From Dehalococcoidia bacterium (GTDB lineage Bacteria > Chloroflexota > Dehalococcoidia > GIF9 > AB-539-J10): a stretch of 7,784 nucleotides of DNA. Below are positions 1-6,109 of this stretch, piece by piece (positions within the stretch are counted from its first letter, which is position 1; each line of letters opens with the position of its first letter). The notes below the pieces were generated by a model, which was not told where the DNA came from, searched no databases, and saw only the letters and a program-made list of their open reading frames with translations. Position numbers and translations under genes: made by a program. The stretch covers positions 1 through 7,784 of the forward strand of contig JAUVYX010000035.1 of NCBI GenBank assembly GCA_030602865.1, read 5' to 3'.

Positions 1-1
1 C

Positions 2-247
2 GACACAGGTGGGGGCATTGCCACAGAAAACGTTCAAGAGATTTTCGACCCCTTTTTCACCACAAAGCCTTCTGGACAGGGGATAGGGCTGAGGCTTTCC
101 GTATCCCGTGCCATCATCAAAGAGCATGGAGGAGAAATCACGTGTGAAAGTGAGCCAGACATCGGTACGAAGTTTAGGATTTTATTGCCAATAAACAGAA
201 GAAAAGATAAGAGGGGGCAAAATGAGCAAGCAAATTCTAGCAATTGA
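2..247 (+). CDS. Histidine kinase, C-terminal ATP-binding fragment (5' end outside window)
   Basis: This is the last 81 codons of a sensor histidine kinase whose beginning lies left of the window. The visible part is the end of the HATPase_c domain. It starts inside the G1 box (DTGGGI), continues through the F box (IFDPFFTTK) and a G2 box (GQGIGLRLSVSRAI), and ends with the usual final strands (HGGEITCESEPDIGTKFRILLP) written here only as landmarks. The IFDPFFTTK form is typical of NtrB-like and PAS-containing kinases. A short basic tail follows before the TGA stop. The last 26 bases overlap the start of a response-regulator reading frame, the normal arrangement of a coupled kinase-regulator pair, so its cognate regulator was probably the gene now reduced to a remnant at 222. 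The input domain and phospho-accepting histidine cannot be seen. Confidence 0.9.
   Translation, partial: DTGGGIATENVQEIFDPFFTTKPSGQGIGLRLSVSRAIIKEHGGEITCESEPDIGTKFRILLPINRRKDKRGQNEQANSSN
211..217 (+). promoter_or_regulatory. Ribosome-binding site of the truncated response regulator
   Basis: GAGGGGG lies four bases before the ATG at 222. It is a good Shine-Dalgarno sequence and supports 222 as the genuine start of the former response-regulator gene, even though the reading frame now ends after 26 codons. Confidence 0.6.
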
Positions 248-302
248 CGATGATGAAGCGGTGAGAATAGAGGAGGTTTCACCTTCTCCCTTCAAGGTAT
301 AG
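222..302 (+). pseudogene. Response regulator remnant: receiver N-terminus only, internally deleted
   Basis: The frame encodes 26 residues beginning MSKQILAIDDDEAVR. This is the first beta strand and acidic DDD cluster of a CheY-like receiver domain. After R15 the similarity stops: the frame continues IEEVSPSPFKV and ends at TAG. The phospho-accepting aspartate, the conserved lysine and any output domain are absent. A normal single-domain receiver is about 120 residues, so at least 80% is missing. The start overlaps the end of the upstream kinase and has a good ribosome-binding site, as in intact kinase-regulator pairs. I infer a deletion that removed the body of the gene; whether the last 11 residues are its old C-terminus or unrelated sequence cannot be decided here. 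The other two frames between 260 and 312 show no receiver continuation, so a simple frameshift is unlikely. It could still be translated as a micropeptide. Confidence 0.7.
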
Positions 303-312
303 GGTTAGTCTA

Positions 313-2544
313 ATGCTGCAGATAATTAAAAATCGGTGGAAAAAATCCGGACATAAGCCCATAGAGCACAAGCAAGGGCAGATAGACCCGCACAGGTCAG
401 AGCTGTACAGAACTTTGGCGAGTAGCTCACCAGCCGGCGTTTACATTGCTCAGAATAGAAAGTTTCAGTTTGCCAACCCTCAGCTCCAGAAATACACCGG
501 CTTTAGCCAGGATGAATTGTTGGGCATGAGTCCTCTAATGCTTATCTATCCTGAAGATAGAGAGATGGTGAGGGAAAATGCCATAAAGATGTTGAAAGGA
601 GAGCGTTCCTCTGCTTATGAGTTCAGGATTATTACCAGGGGTAGGAAGGTAAGGTGGTTTATGGAGACAGTCACATCTATTCAGCACGGAGGAAAACGGG
701 CAGCCCTGGGAAATTGTATAGACATCACCGAACTGAGAGAGGCAAAGAATAGGCTGGCGGACCTGGAAGCCCTTGAGTCTTCTGTTCTGGATGCTATTCC
801 TGCCTCAGTTCTCGTTTTGCGTAATCGCCGCATAATCTTCGCCAGTGATGGTGTAGAGGCTACTTTTGGCTGGAAGTCTGAGGAGTTAATCGGCAAAACT
901 ACACAGGTGCTATACCAAACTAAGGAAGAATATGAAGAAGCCATGAAACGCGCTTCTTCTGTGCTTGAGCAGCGAACCATTTTCATTGAGGAGCTTCCCT
1001 GCCGACGTAAAGATGGCAGGGATATGACCTGCCTGGTGAAAAGCTTTAGAATAGGTGGGAACCCAAAGGAAAATAAAGTTCTGGCTACTTTTGAAGACAT
1101 CAGCGAGCGCAAGAAGATGGACGAGGAGGCACAGGAACAAGGGCATAATCTCAACAATCGTATTAAGGAACTGAATTGCCTCTACACCATTTCTAAGCTC
1201 ATTAAGGAGCAGGACATTTCAGTTGAGGAGATATCCAAGGGCATAATCTCCCTTATTCCCCTTGCCTGTAAGTATCCGGAGGCCACTTGCGCACGACTTA
1301 TTTGGGAAGGGCAAGAATTTAAAACGGGAAACTATGAGGAAACTACTCAGAAGCTGGTTCGCGACATTATTGTGGGTGGCAAGCAGATTGGCTCTCTGGA
1401 AGTCGGTTGCTTGAGAGAAGGACCAGAGAATAGTCCTGAACTTTCCCTGGGGGAAGATATAAATTTGATCAACACTATTGCCGCACAATTGGGAGAAATC
1501 ATCAGGTACAAGCGAGTGCAGGAGATGCTTCGGAGCTCTGAGGCAAACTTGCGCAATATCATAGCCATGAATGCGGATGGGATGATCGTTTTAGATAAGA
1601 AAGGGATTATGCGTTTTGTTAACCCTGCCGCCTTGGGCCTCTTTGGCCGCAAGGCAGAGCAACTTCTCGGCGAATCATTCGGCTATCCTGTGGTGGCAGG
1701 TGAGAAAACGGAGGTTGACATCGTTCACAAGGGAGGAGAAGCAATTACAGCGGAAATGCGTATGGTAGAAATAGACTGGGATGGGGAAAGTGCCTGTCTG
1801 GCATCATTGCGCGACATCACGGAGCGCAGGCAAATCGAGCAGATGAAAACTGATTTCGTTTTGCTTGTTTCTAATCAATTAAAAAACCCGATGGCAGAGA
1901 TAAAGGGGCATATTGAAAAAATGCTTACGGGGTTGGCGGGCGATTTAACCGCTAAACAAAAGCAATATCTTGAGAAAATGCAAGAGACGTGCTCCAGGAG
2001 TTACCGCTTAATCTCCAGCTTGCTGGACGTATCCAAGATCGAACGCGGAGTGATACCAGTTGATATACAGCCCGTCAAATTAGAAGAAGTTGTGGATTTA
2101 GCCCTTCAAGAGTATGCTGAGAAAATGGAGAAAAAGGGGTTAGCACTGAACCTGGAGAAAATGGATAGTGAACTTATCGTTCTTGCTGACAAAGATAAAA
2201 TGGTCGAAGTATTAAGCAACGTTATCGACAACGCAGTCAAATTCACCGATGAAGGGTTAATCACCATTAAGATGAAAAAAGAAAGCGGTTTTGGTATCGT
2301 TGAAGTAGCAGACACAGGAAAAGGGATATCCCAGGATCTACTGGATAAACTATTTGAAACAAAGCAATTTTTCGCTGGCAGTCTATCATCAGAGAGTGGT
2401 CTGGGTCTTGGTTTGCATCTTGCCAGGAATTTTATGGAGCTACAGCACGGAGACATCTCCACAAACTCTATCAATGGCAAGGGTAGTAGCGTTGTTCTTA
2501 AAATTCCTTTAGCTAAATATGAAGTTCCCCTACCCAAAGAATAA
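313..2544 (+). CDS. Soluble PAS-PAS-GAF-PAS sensor histidine kinase with Asn in place of the H-box His
   Basis: This 743-residue cytosolic sensor has no signal peptide or membrane segment. Domains in order: PAS1 about 31-145 (YTGFSQDELLG, CIDITE), PAS2 about 152-268 (FGWKSEELIGK, FEDISERKK), a short coiled linker, a divergent GAF-like domain about 286-400 (NCLYTISKLI to IIRYKRVQ), PAS3 about 408-507 (RDITERRQ), HisKA dimerisation helices about 508-580 and HATPase_c about 585-735. The N box (NVIDNA, 636-641), G1 (DTGKGI, 667-672) and G2 (GLGLGLH, 696-702) are intact, so ATP binding is expected. The H-box reads VSNQLKNP where the family has a form of SHELRTP or SHQLKTP: the phospho-acceptor is N521 (codon AAT, one base from CAT). 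Autophosphorylation in the standard way should be impossible. The start is the first ATG after an in-frame stop at 268-270, and its ribosome-binding site is poor. No response regulator follows. It may act as a pseudokinase or partner-modulating sensor, or be in early decay. Confidence 0.93.
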   Translation: MLQIIKNRWKKSGHKPIEHKQGQIDPHRSELYRTLASSSPAGVYIAQNRKFQFANPQLQKYTGFSQDELLGMSPLMLIYPEDREMVRENAIKMLKGERSSAYEFRIITRGRKVRWFMETVTSIQHGGKRAALGNCIDITELREAKNRLADLEALESSVLDAIPASVLVLRNRRIIFASDGVEATFGWKSEELIGKTTQVLYQTKEEYEEAMKRASSVLEQRTIFIEELPCRRKDGRDMTCLVKSFRIGGNPKENKVLATFEDISERKKMDEEAQEQGHNLNNRIKELNCLYTISKLIKEQDISVEEISKGIISLIPLACKYPEATCARLIWEGQEFKTGNYEETTQKLVRDIIVGGKQIGSLEVGCLREGPENSPELSLGEDINLINTIAAQLGEIIRYKRVQEMLRSSEANLRNIIAMNADGMIVLDKKGIMRFVNPAALGLFGRKAEQLLGESFGYPVVAGEKTEVDIVHKGGEAITAEMRMVEIDWDGESACLASLRDITERRQIEQMKTDFVLLVSNQLKNPMAEIKGHIEKMLTGLAGDLTAKQKQYLEKMQETCSRSYRLISSLLDVSKIERGVIPVDIQPVKLEEVVDLALQEYAEKMEKKGLALNLEKMDSELIVLADKDKMVEVLSNVIDNAVKFTDEGLITIKMKKESGFGIVEVADTGKGISQDLLDKLFETKQFFAGSLSSESGLGLGLHLARNFMELQHGDISTNSINGKGSSVVLKIPLAKYEVPLPKE

Positions 2545-2762
2545 AACAGGGCTTCAACCCCCCTTTGTAATGGCTGAACATTAAAATCCATTAGCTGGTT
2601 TTTCATGTCTCTGGGGTTACTGACTTTTCAAGGCGACGGCTTTGCAGAATCAATTTGACATCACGACCAAGCGGCAATCAAGGGCTTCCTCCTCAATGAT
2701 TACAGGAGAAGGACTGCCTTCTTCCCATTGACTTAATATACAGCAAAGGGTAATCTAACACC
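2545..2762. other. 218-bp spacer between sensor kinase and MFS gene
   Basis: No coding potential of note is seen here. A 6-bp inverted repeat, TAATGG (2568-2573) and CCATTA (2588-2593) around a 14-base loop, is followed five bases later by TTTTT (2599-2603); this could be a weak terminator for the kinase gene. Near the right end TAATAT (2734-2739) resembles a -10 element but has no convincing -35. TTGACA at 2655-2660 has no matching -10 at a normal distance. A promoter for the transporter operon probably lies in this spacer, but I cannot place it with confidence. Confidence 0.4.
2568..2603 (+). terminator. Possible weak terminator after the sensor kinase
   Basis: TAATGG and CCATTA form a 6-bp stem with a 14-base loop, and a run of five T begins five bases after the stem. 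The stem is short and AT-rich, so this is a tentative call based only on position and shape. Confidence 0.25.
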
Positions 2763-4073
2763 ATGTCGACCGGTGCCCCCTCCGAGGGGCGTTTTCCCAT
2801 AGTAAACAAAGTCCCTTTTTTCTATGGCTGGATTATCCTTCCTACTGCCGCACTTGCCCTGTTCATGTCAGGGCCCGGGCAGACCTATACTATCTCAATC
2901 TTCGTAGACCCGATGATAGCCGAGCTTGGCTGGTCACGCACCATGGTATCAGGATTATACACAGCAGGCTCGCTGACCGCCGGAGCTGTCATGATTCTGG
3001 CAGGGCGATTGCTGGACCGATATGGCGCTCGAGTAATGCTCACTGCGGTAGCTGCCCTTTTTGGCCTGGCTGCCCTGTGGATGAGCCAGGTGAACAACCA
3101 GGTAGAGCTATACCTTGGATTGGCAGCCGTCCGTGTCCTCGGACAGGGTGCTCTCCTGCTTTTTCCTACCACCCTTATTTCCATCTGGTTCGTCGAGAAG
3201 AGAGGAAAGGCAGTTGCGGTGGGAGCTACAGGACTGGCATGCTCCCAGGCAATATTCCCCACCGTAACACACAGACTTATTAACAGCATCGGATGGAGAA
3301 ACGCCTGGGTTTCCATTGGATTCTCTATGTGGACATTGCTGCTTATTCCGGTAGCATTTTTCACGCGGCGCTCCCCCGAGTCCATCGGCCAGTTGCCCGA
3401 TGGCAGAAAAAAGAACAGCAGCGACATACCAGGCAAACAGGACACAGATTATAAAATCGAGGCCTCCTTCTCGCTGCACCAGGCAATGAAGACGAGGGCC
3501 TTCTGGCTGCTGATTATCACTGGCATTTCTCTACCTCTGCTGACCACTGCACTGTTCTTTCACCACGTATCATTAATGGAATGTATGGGCATCAGTCCTG
3601 CCGTCGCCGCCTCTGTATACATGGCAATCGGGCCACTGAATATGCTGGGGACATTCACAGCCGGCTTCATGGCAGACAAGGTAACCAACAGGTACCTGCT
3701 GGCAGCAGGTCAACTAATGATGGCAGCTACAATGCTGTGGATTTTCGCCATCAGCTCGACCTGGCAGGCACTGGTTTATGGAGCCATGATGGGACTCACC
3801 ATCGGCTTTACCAGTAACATCAACACGGTTATCTGGGCAAACTACTTCGGGCGGCGCAGGCTGGGCAGCATCCGAGGGGTAGCCGCCGCTTTCATGGTAA
3901 CTTCCGCCGCCCTGGGGCCCCTCCCGTTCGGTTTCCTCTTCGACAACACAGGCAGCTACTCGCTAGCCATCCTCATTTCACTGTCGCTGCCGCTGATTTG
4001 CTCAATCACCGCCCTGCTGGCACGCCCACCGCAGATTGATATGGTAGCGGAAGACAGCTATGACGGTGTGTAA
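2763..4073 (+). CDS. MFS transporter, oxalate/formate antiporter or monocarboxylate-type
   Basis: This 436-residue inner-membrane carrier has the expected length and 12 hydrophobic segments, split by a hydrophilic central loop at about 201-240. The N-terminal KVPFFYGWIIL followed by FVDPMIAELGWSRT is typical of the oxalate/formate antiporter (OFA) and related monocarboxylate MFS group. Motif A between helices 2 and 3 reads GRLLDRYGAR (81-90), and a second-half version GFMADKVTNR lies at 301-310. YFGRRRLGSIRG (361-372) is another hallmark of this group. The ribosome-binding site is weak (AAAGGG at 2745-2750, 12 bases from the ATG), but the sequence of the amino end fits a start at 2763. The next gene, an acid sugar dehydratase-like enzyme, is 87 bp downstream on the same strand, so the likely cargo is a carboxylate or sugar acid used by that enzyme. 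The exact substrate cannot be read from the sequence. Confidence 0.92.
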   Translation: MSTGAPSEGRFPIVNKVPFFYGWIILPTAALALFMSGPGQTYTISIFVDPMIAELGWSRTMVSGLYTAGSLTAGAVMILAGRLLDRYGARVMLTAVAALFGLAALWMSQVNNQVELYLGLAAVRVLGQGALLLFPTTLISIWFVEKRGKAVAVGATGLACSQAIFPTVTHRLINSIGWRNAWVSIGFSMWTLLLIPVAFFTRRSPESIGQLPDGRKKNSSDIPGKQDTDYKIEASFSLHQAMKTRAFWLLIITGISLPLLTTALFFHHVSLMECMGISPAVAASVYMAIGPLNMLGTFTAGFMADKVTNRYLLAAGQLMMAATMLWIFAISSTWQALVYGAMMGLTIGFTSNINTVIWANYFGRRRLGSIRGVAAAFMVTSAALGPLPFGFLFDNTGSYSLAILISLSLPLICSITALLARPPQIDMVAEDSYDGV

Positions 4074-4146
4074 ACTTACGGGACAGGGTGTAAAATTGCT
4101 CAATCCTGGCAATGGAAAGGCTGAATTGCCGCTGCCGGGGATAGAC

Positions 4147-4155
4147 AAAAGGAGG
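4147..4155 (+). promoter_or_regulatory. Strong ribosome-binding site of the dehydratase gene
   Basis: AAAAGGAGG ends five bases before the ATG at 4161. It is close to consensus and fixes the start. It contrasts with the weak site of the transporter just upstream, suggesting the enzyme is made in larger amount from the shared message. Confidence 0.75.
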
Positions 4156-4160
4156 CACAA

Positions 4161-5261
4161 ATGAAGATAGCCGCCATCCGCACATACGCAGTAAAAGGCC
4201 GTCACTGGCCCAGGTTCCCCATGGTTTTTGTTGAAGTTGAAACTGATGAGGGAATCACCGGTCTTGGAGAATCGCTTCTGTATCAATCAAACGGCATAAT
4301 CGAGGCCATCCACGCCATAAAGGGACTGCTCATCGGGGAGGACCCGCGAGATATCGAGCGATTGTGGGAGAAGATGTTCCGTCTGGGAAATCCGGGACCC
4401 GCCATCAGCGGCGTAGAAATAGCCCTTTGGGACATCCTTGGCAAGAGTCTTGGTGTTCCTGTCTACCGATTGCTTGGAGGGCGCTGCCGCGAAAAGATAA
4501 GAGTGTACTGTGATGGATTCTTCCGCGGAGCAGATTACAATCCGGGGGAATACATGGAAAAAGCTAAGGAAGCCGTGGATATGGGCTTCACAGCGCTGAA
4601 GATGGACGTAGACGAGCCACTTGAATCCGTAAATAAGGAACTGGGCAGGGCAATTACACTCAAAGAGCTTCGACAGACTGTTAAAATGGTCGAGGCAGTA
4701 AGAGAGACAGTCGGTCCCGAGATAGACCTGGCAATCGATGCCCATGGTGCTTTTGACATCACCACGGCACTGGCTCTGGGCAAGAAACTTGCTCACTGCG
4801 ACCTGCTCTGGTTCGAGGACCCTGTGCCGCAGAGTAACCTCTCTGTGATGGCAAAGGTGGCTCAATCCATCGATATCCCCGTCTGCACCGGTGAGATGTT
4901 GCGCTCCAGGTTTGAGTTTCGTGAACTGTTCGAGCGACAGGCCGCCGAAATAATTATGCCTGACGTTGCCCGCACCGGCGGTATGCTGGAGATGAAAAGG
5001 ATAGCTGCTATGGCCGATACCTATTTTATGCTGACAGCTCCGCATAACATGGTAGGACCTGTATGCACCATGGCAACCGTCCATCTCTGCGCATGTACTC
5101 CCAACTTCCTGATCATGGAGTATCAACTGGGCGATGTGCCCTGGATTGACGACCTCATCAGCAGCCCCATTCCAATAAATAAGGGGTACCTTGAAATACC
5201 TGAGAGACCGGGGCTCGGCATTGAGTTAAACAAGAAAGAGATGGAGAAGTACCTCGTCTGA
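4161..5261 (+). CDS. Mandelate racemase / muconate lactonizing family enzyme, galactonate dehydratase-like
   Basis: This 366-residue soluble member of the enolase superfamily abstracts the alpha-proton of a carboxylate, using a magnesium-bound enolate. It has the N-terminal capping domain (about 1-120) and the (beta/alpha)7-beta barrel. The metal ligands are visible as D193 (AIDAHG), E219 (WFEDP) and E245 (TGE). H195 two residues after the first ligand, the dyad D268 (MPDVARTGG) with H295 (APHN), and E320 (IMEYQ) match the arrangement of D-galactonate dehydratase and related acid sugar dehydratases. The second barrel strand reads LKMD (146-149) rather than the KxK of mandelate racemase, which also favours a dehydratase. 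The substrate is unknown; a sugar acid or other 2-hydroxy acid is likely. It probably shares a transcript with the MFS gene upstream. No key residue is missing and the length is normal, so it should be active. Confidence 0.92.
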   Translation: MKIAAIRTYAVKGRHWPRFPMVFVEVETDEGITGLGESLLYQSNGIIEAIHAIKGLLIGEDPRDIERLWEKMFRLGNPGPAISGVEIALWDILGKSLGVPVYRLLGGRCREKIRVYCDGFFRGADYNPGEYMEKAKEAVDMGFTALKMDVDEPLESVNKELGRAITLKELRQTVKMVEAVRETVGPEIDLAIDAHGAFDITTALALGKKLAHCDLLWFEDPVPQSNLSVMAKVAQSIDIPVCTGEMLRSRFEFRELFERQAAEIIMPDVARTGGMLEMKRIAAMADTYFMLTAPHNMVGPVCTMATVHLCACTPNFLIMEYQLGDVPWIDDLISSPIPINKGYLEIPERPGLGIELNKKEMEKYLV

Positions 5262-5263
5262 AA

Positions 5264-5303
5264 CACCACACAATGGTGCCGACACTTCAGTATAGTTTTT
5301 CTT
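5264..5303. terminator. Possible bidirectional terminator between convergent genes
   Basis: CACCA (5264-5268) and TGGTG (5274-5278) form a perfect 5-bp stem with a 5-base loop, three bases after the dehydratase gene. On the plus strand a T-rich tract (5296-5305, interrupted by one C) begins 17 bases later, farther than usual. On the minus strand three T follow the stem directly. The location between convergent units is right, but the stem is short. Confidence 0.3.
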
Positions 5304-5432
5304 TTAAAAGTCGAAGTGAAAATTATCGGGGTCGGGTCCGATACGATGATTCCTGTTCAGTCCATCGATGATATCCATCTCCCCCGGCTCAAGGTTGAAA
5401 TCGAAAATGGAGATGTTCTCCCTGCCAGAACC
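5304..5432 (-). pseudogene. Aldo/keto reductase C-terminal remnant, in frame behind the flavin reductase stop
   Basis: Read on the minus strand, the 42 codons that follow the TGA of the flavin reductase, in the same frame, contain RENISIFDFNLEPGEMDII, then DGLNRNHRIGPDPDNFHF, and end at TAA. This is the characteristic C-terminus of the 2,5-diketo-D-gluconate reductase-like aldo/keto reductases: a last helix pattern of RENxxxFDFxLxxxEMxxIDxLNRNxRxGPDPxxF. A complete enzyme has about 270-280 residues, so about 85% is missing, including the catalytic Asp-Tyr-Lys-His. No start codon with a ribosome-binding site is present, so I call it a gene remnant. Its reading frame has no internal stop or frameshift, so the event may be recent. 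Recombination that placed the flavin reductase gene next to the old tail is the simplest explanation. Read-through of the TGA would instead give a fused protein; I consider that unlikely. Confidence 0.78.
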
Positions 5433-5957
5433 TCAGACCAACCCTTCGTTGGCGAACACCGACAGTATCTTCCCGTAGAATACCCTGTTGTAGTTTCCCT
5501 GCGGGAAACAGCGTGCCGCCACATCTTCGGGGATTCTCTCAGCTTCAAAATCGTTGGTATAGATAACCTGGCACTCGTAGTGCAGGATACACTCATCTAT
5601 CATTGGAGTTCTAACATTCTTGCCAGCCAAGGCAGTTAAACCACATTTTGCGAATTTATCCACATCTCTGCCGGAATTCTTCCCGCAGAACAGTACTGCA
5701 TCGCTCATCCCTTCCTTGGGCACGTTCACGGTGAATACCCCTGTCTGTTGCATGAAGTCATAGGTTAACCTCGACGGGCGAACCATTACCAGAAACATCG
5801 GCAAAGACCAGATGGTGCCAATCGTGCCCCAACCGATGGTCATTACATTAATGCTCTCATCTTTCCTCGTCGAGGTCAGCAATAATCCATCTTTCTGGAG
5901 TGCTTTAAGTGTGTACTGCAGATAATCGGTATGGCTTACTTCTATTTTTTGGGTCAT
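5433..5957 (-). CDS. Flavin reductase-like FMN-binding protein
   Basis: This 174-residue soluble protein belongs to the flavin reductase-like domain family (split-barrel FMN-binding fold). The FMN-binding half is evident in NVMTIGWGTIGTIW (37-50), followed by LPMFLVMVRPSRLTYDFM (52-69) and the strand FTVNVP (75-80). CGKNSGRDVDKF (91-102) and the final strand YNRVFYGKILSVFA (156-169) are also typical. Members bind FMN and pass electrons between NAD(P)H or other donors and partner oxidoreductases; the partner here is unknown. Length is close to the family norm of roughly 170-190, and the conserved last strand is complete, so the stop at 5433-5435 is the natural end and not a truncation. The start has a strong ribosome-binding site. 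It is transcribed convergently with the dehydratase and divergently from the C_GCxxG_C_C gene. An aldo/keto reductase remnant follows directly. Confidence 0.9.
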   Translation of the reverse strand: MTQKIEVSHTDYLQYTLKALQKDGLLLTSTRKDESINVMTIGWGTIGTIWSLPMFLVMVRPSRLTYDFMQQTGVFTVNVPKEGMSDAVLFCGKNSGRDVDKFAKCGLTALAGKNVRTPMIDECILHYECQVIYTNDFEAERIPEDVAARCFPQGNYNRVFYGKILSVFANEGLV

Positions 5958-5961
5958 TTAT

Positions 5962-5967
5962 CCTCCT
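5962..5967 (-). promoter_or_regulatory. Ribosome-binding site of the flavin reductase
   Basis: On the minus strand AGGAGG lies four bases before the ATG whose first base is 5957. It is a consensus Shine-Dalgarno sequence and fixes the start codon. Confidence 0.75.
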
Positions 5968-5981
5968 GCATATTTCTGCTA

Positions 5982-6011
5982 ATGTTAGTGCATCTGATTC
6001 AATCTGTGCAA
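5982..6011 (-). promoter_or_regulatory. Possible promoter of the flavin reductase with a dyad in its spacer
   Basis: On the minus strand TTGCAC (6011-6006) and TAACAT (5987-5982) are separated by 18 bases and resemble -35 and -10 elements (3 and 4 matches of 6). The spacer holds the 9-base dyad GATTCAATC (5997-6005), flanked by TGCA on both sides, which could be an operator. The match is modest and this is an inference from spacing and position. Confidence 0.3.
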
Positions 6012-6022
6012 CTCGGTAATTT

Positions 6023-6052
6023 TTGACAAATGTCTGCATGGGACATTACTAT
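6023..6052 (+). promoter_or_regulatory. Sigma-70-type promoter for the C_GCxxG_C_C gene
   Basis: A perfect -35 TTGACA (6023-6028) is followed after 18 bases by TACTAT (6047-6052), which matches the -10 consensus at four of six positions. Transcription would start near 6059, giving a leader of about 50 bases. A stem of TTGAG (6054-6058) and CTCAA (6070-6074), extendable by one wobble and one AT pair, lies over the expected start point and could be an operator or leader hairpin. Confidence 0.55.
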
Positions 6053-6098
6053 CTTGAGTTAAGTCAAAGCTCAAAAGCGTAGACAAATACAATATAAT

Positions 6099-6103
6099 GG
6101 AGG
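6099..6103 (+). promoter_or_regulatory. Ribosome-binding site of the C_GCxxG_C_C gene
   Basis: GGAGG lies six bases before the ATG at 6110, near-optimal spacing, and supports that start. Confidence 0.75.
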
Positions 6104-6109
6104 TAATTC

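Noticed and set aside
271..277. AGGAGGT as the ribosome-binding site of the second kinase
   Set aside because: It is 35 bases upstream of the ATG at 313, and no ATG, GTG or TTG in the kinase frame lies at a suitable distance.
2655..2660. TTGACA as a -35 element for the MFS gene
   Set aside because: No -10-like hexamer lies 16-19 bases downstream.
2685..2712. Imperfect inverted repeat CTTCCTCCT / AGGAGAAGG upstream of the MFS gene
   Set aside because: Only five consecutive pairs form before a mismatch, around a 10-base loop; not distinguishable from chance in a purine/pyrimidine-biased stretch.
2885..3445. Minus-strand open frame of 186 codons
   Set aside because: It is antisense to the MFS transporter; composition is low in hydrophobic pattern and no domain is recognisable.
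4287..5126. Long open frame of 279 codons on the minus strand
   Set aside because: It lies entirely antisense to the dehydratase gene, whose conserved catalytic residues are on the plus strand. Its translation shows no family pattern, and it has no good ribosome-binding site.
5316..5639. Plus-strand open frame of 107 codons
   Set aside because: It is antisense to the aldo/keto reductase remnant and the C-terminal part of the flavin reductase, both with recognisable protein motifs on the minus strand.
6093..6098. Perfect TATAAT before the C_GCxxG_C_C gene
   Set aside because: It touches the ribosome-binding site, so the transcript would start about 5 bases before the ATG, and there is no -35 at a suitable distance. 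The TTGACA-N18-TACTAT upstream is better.
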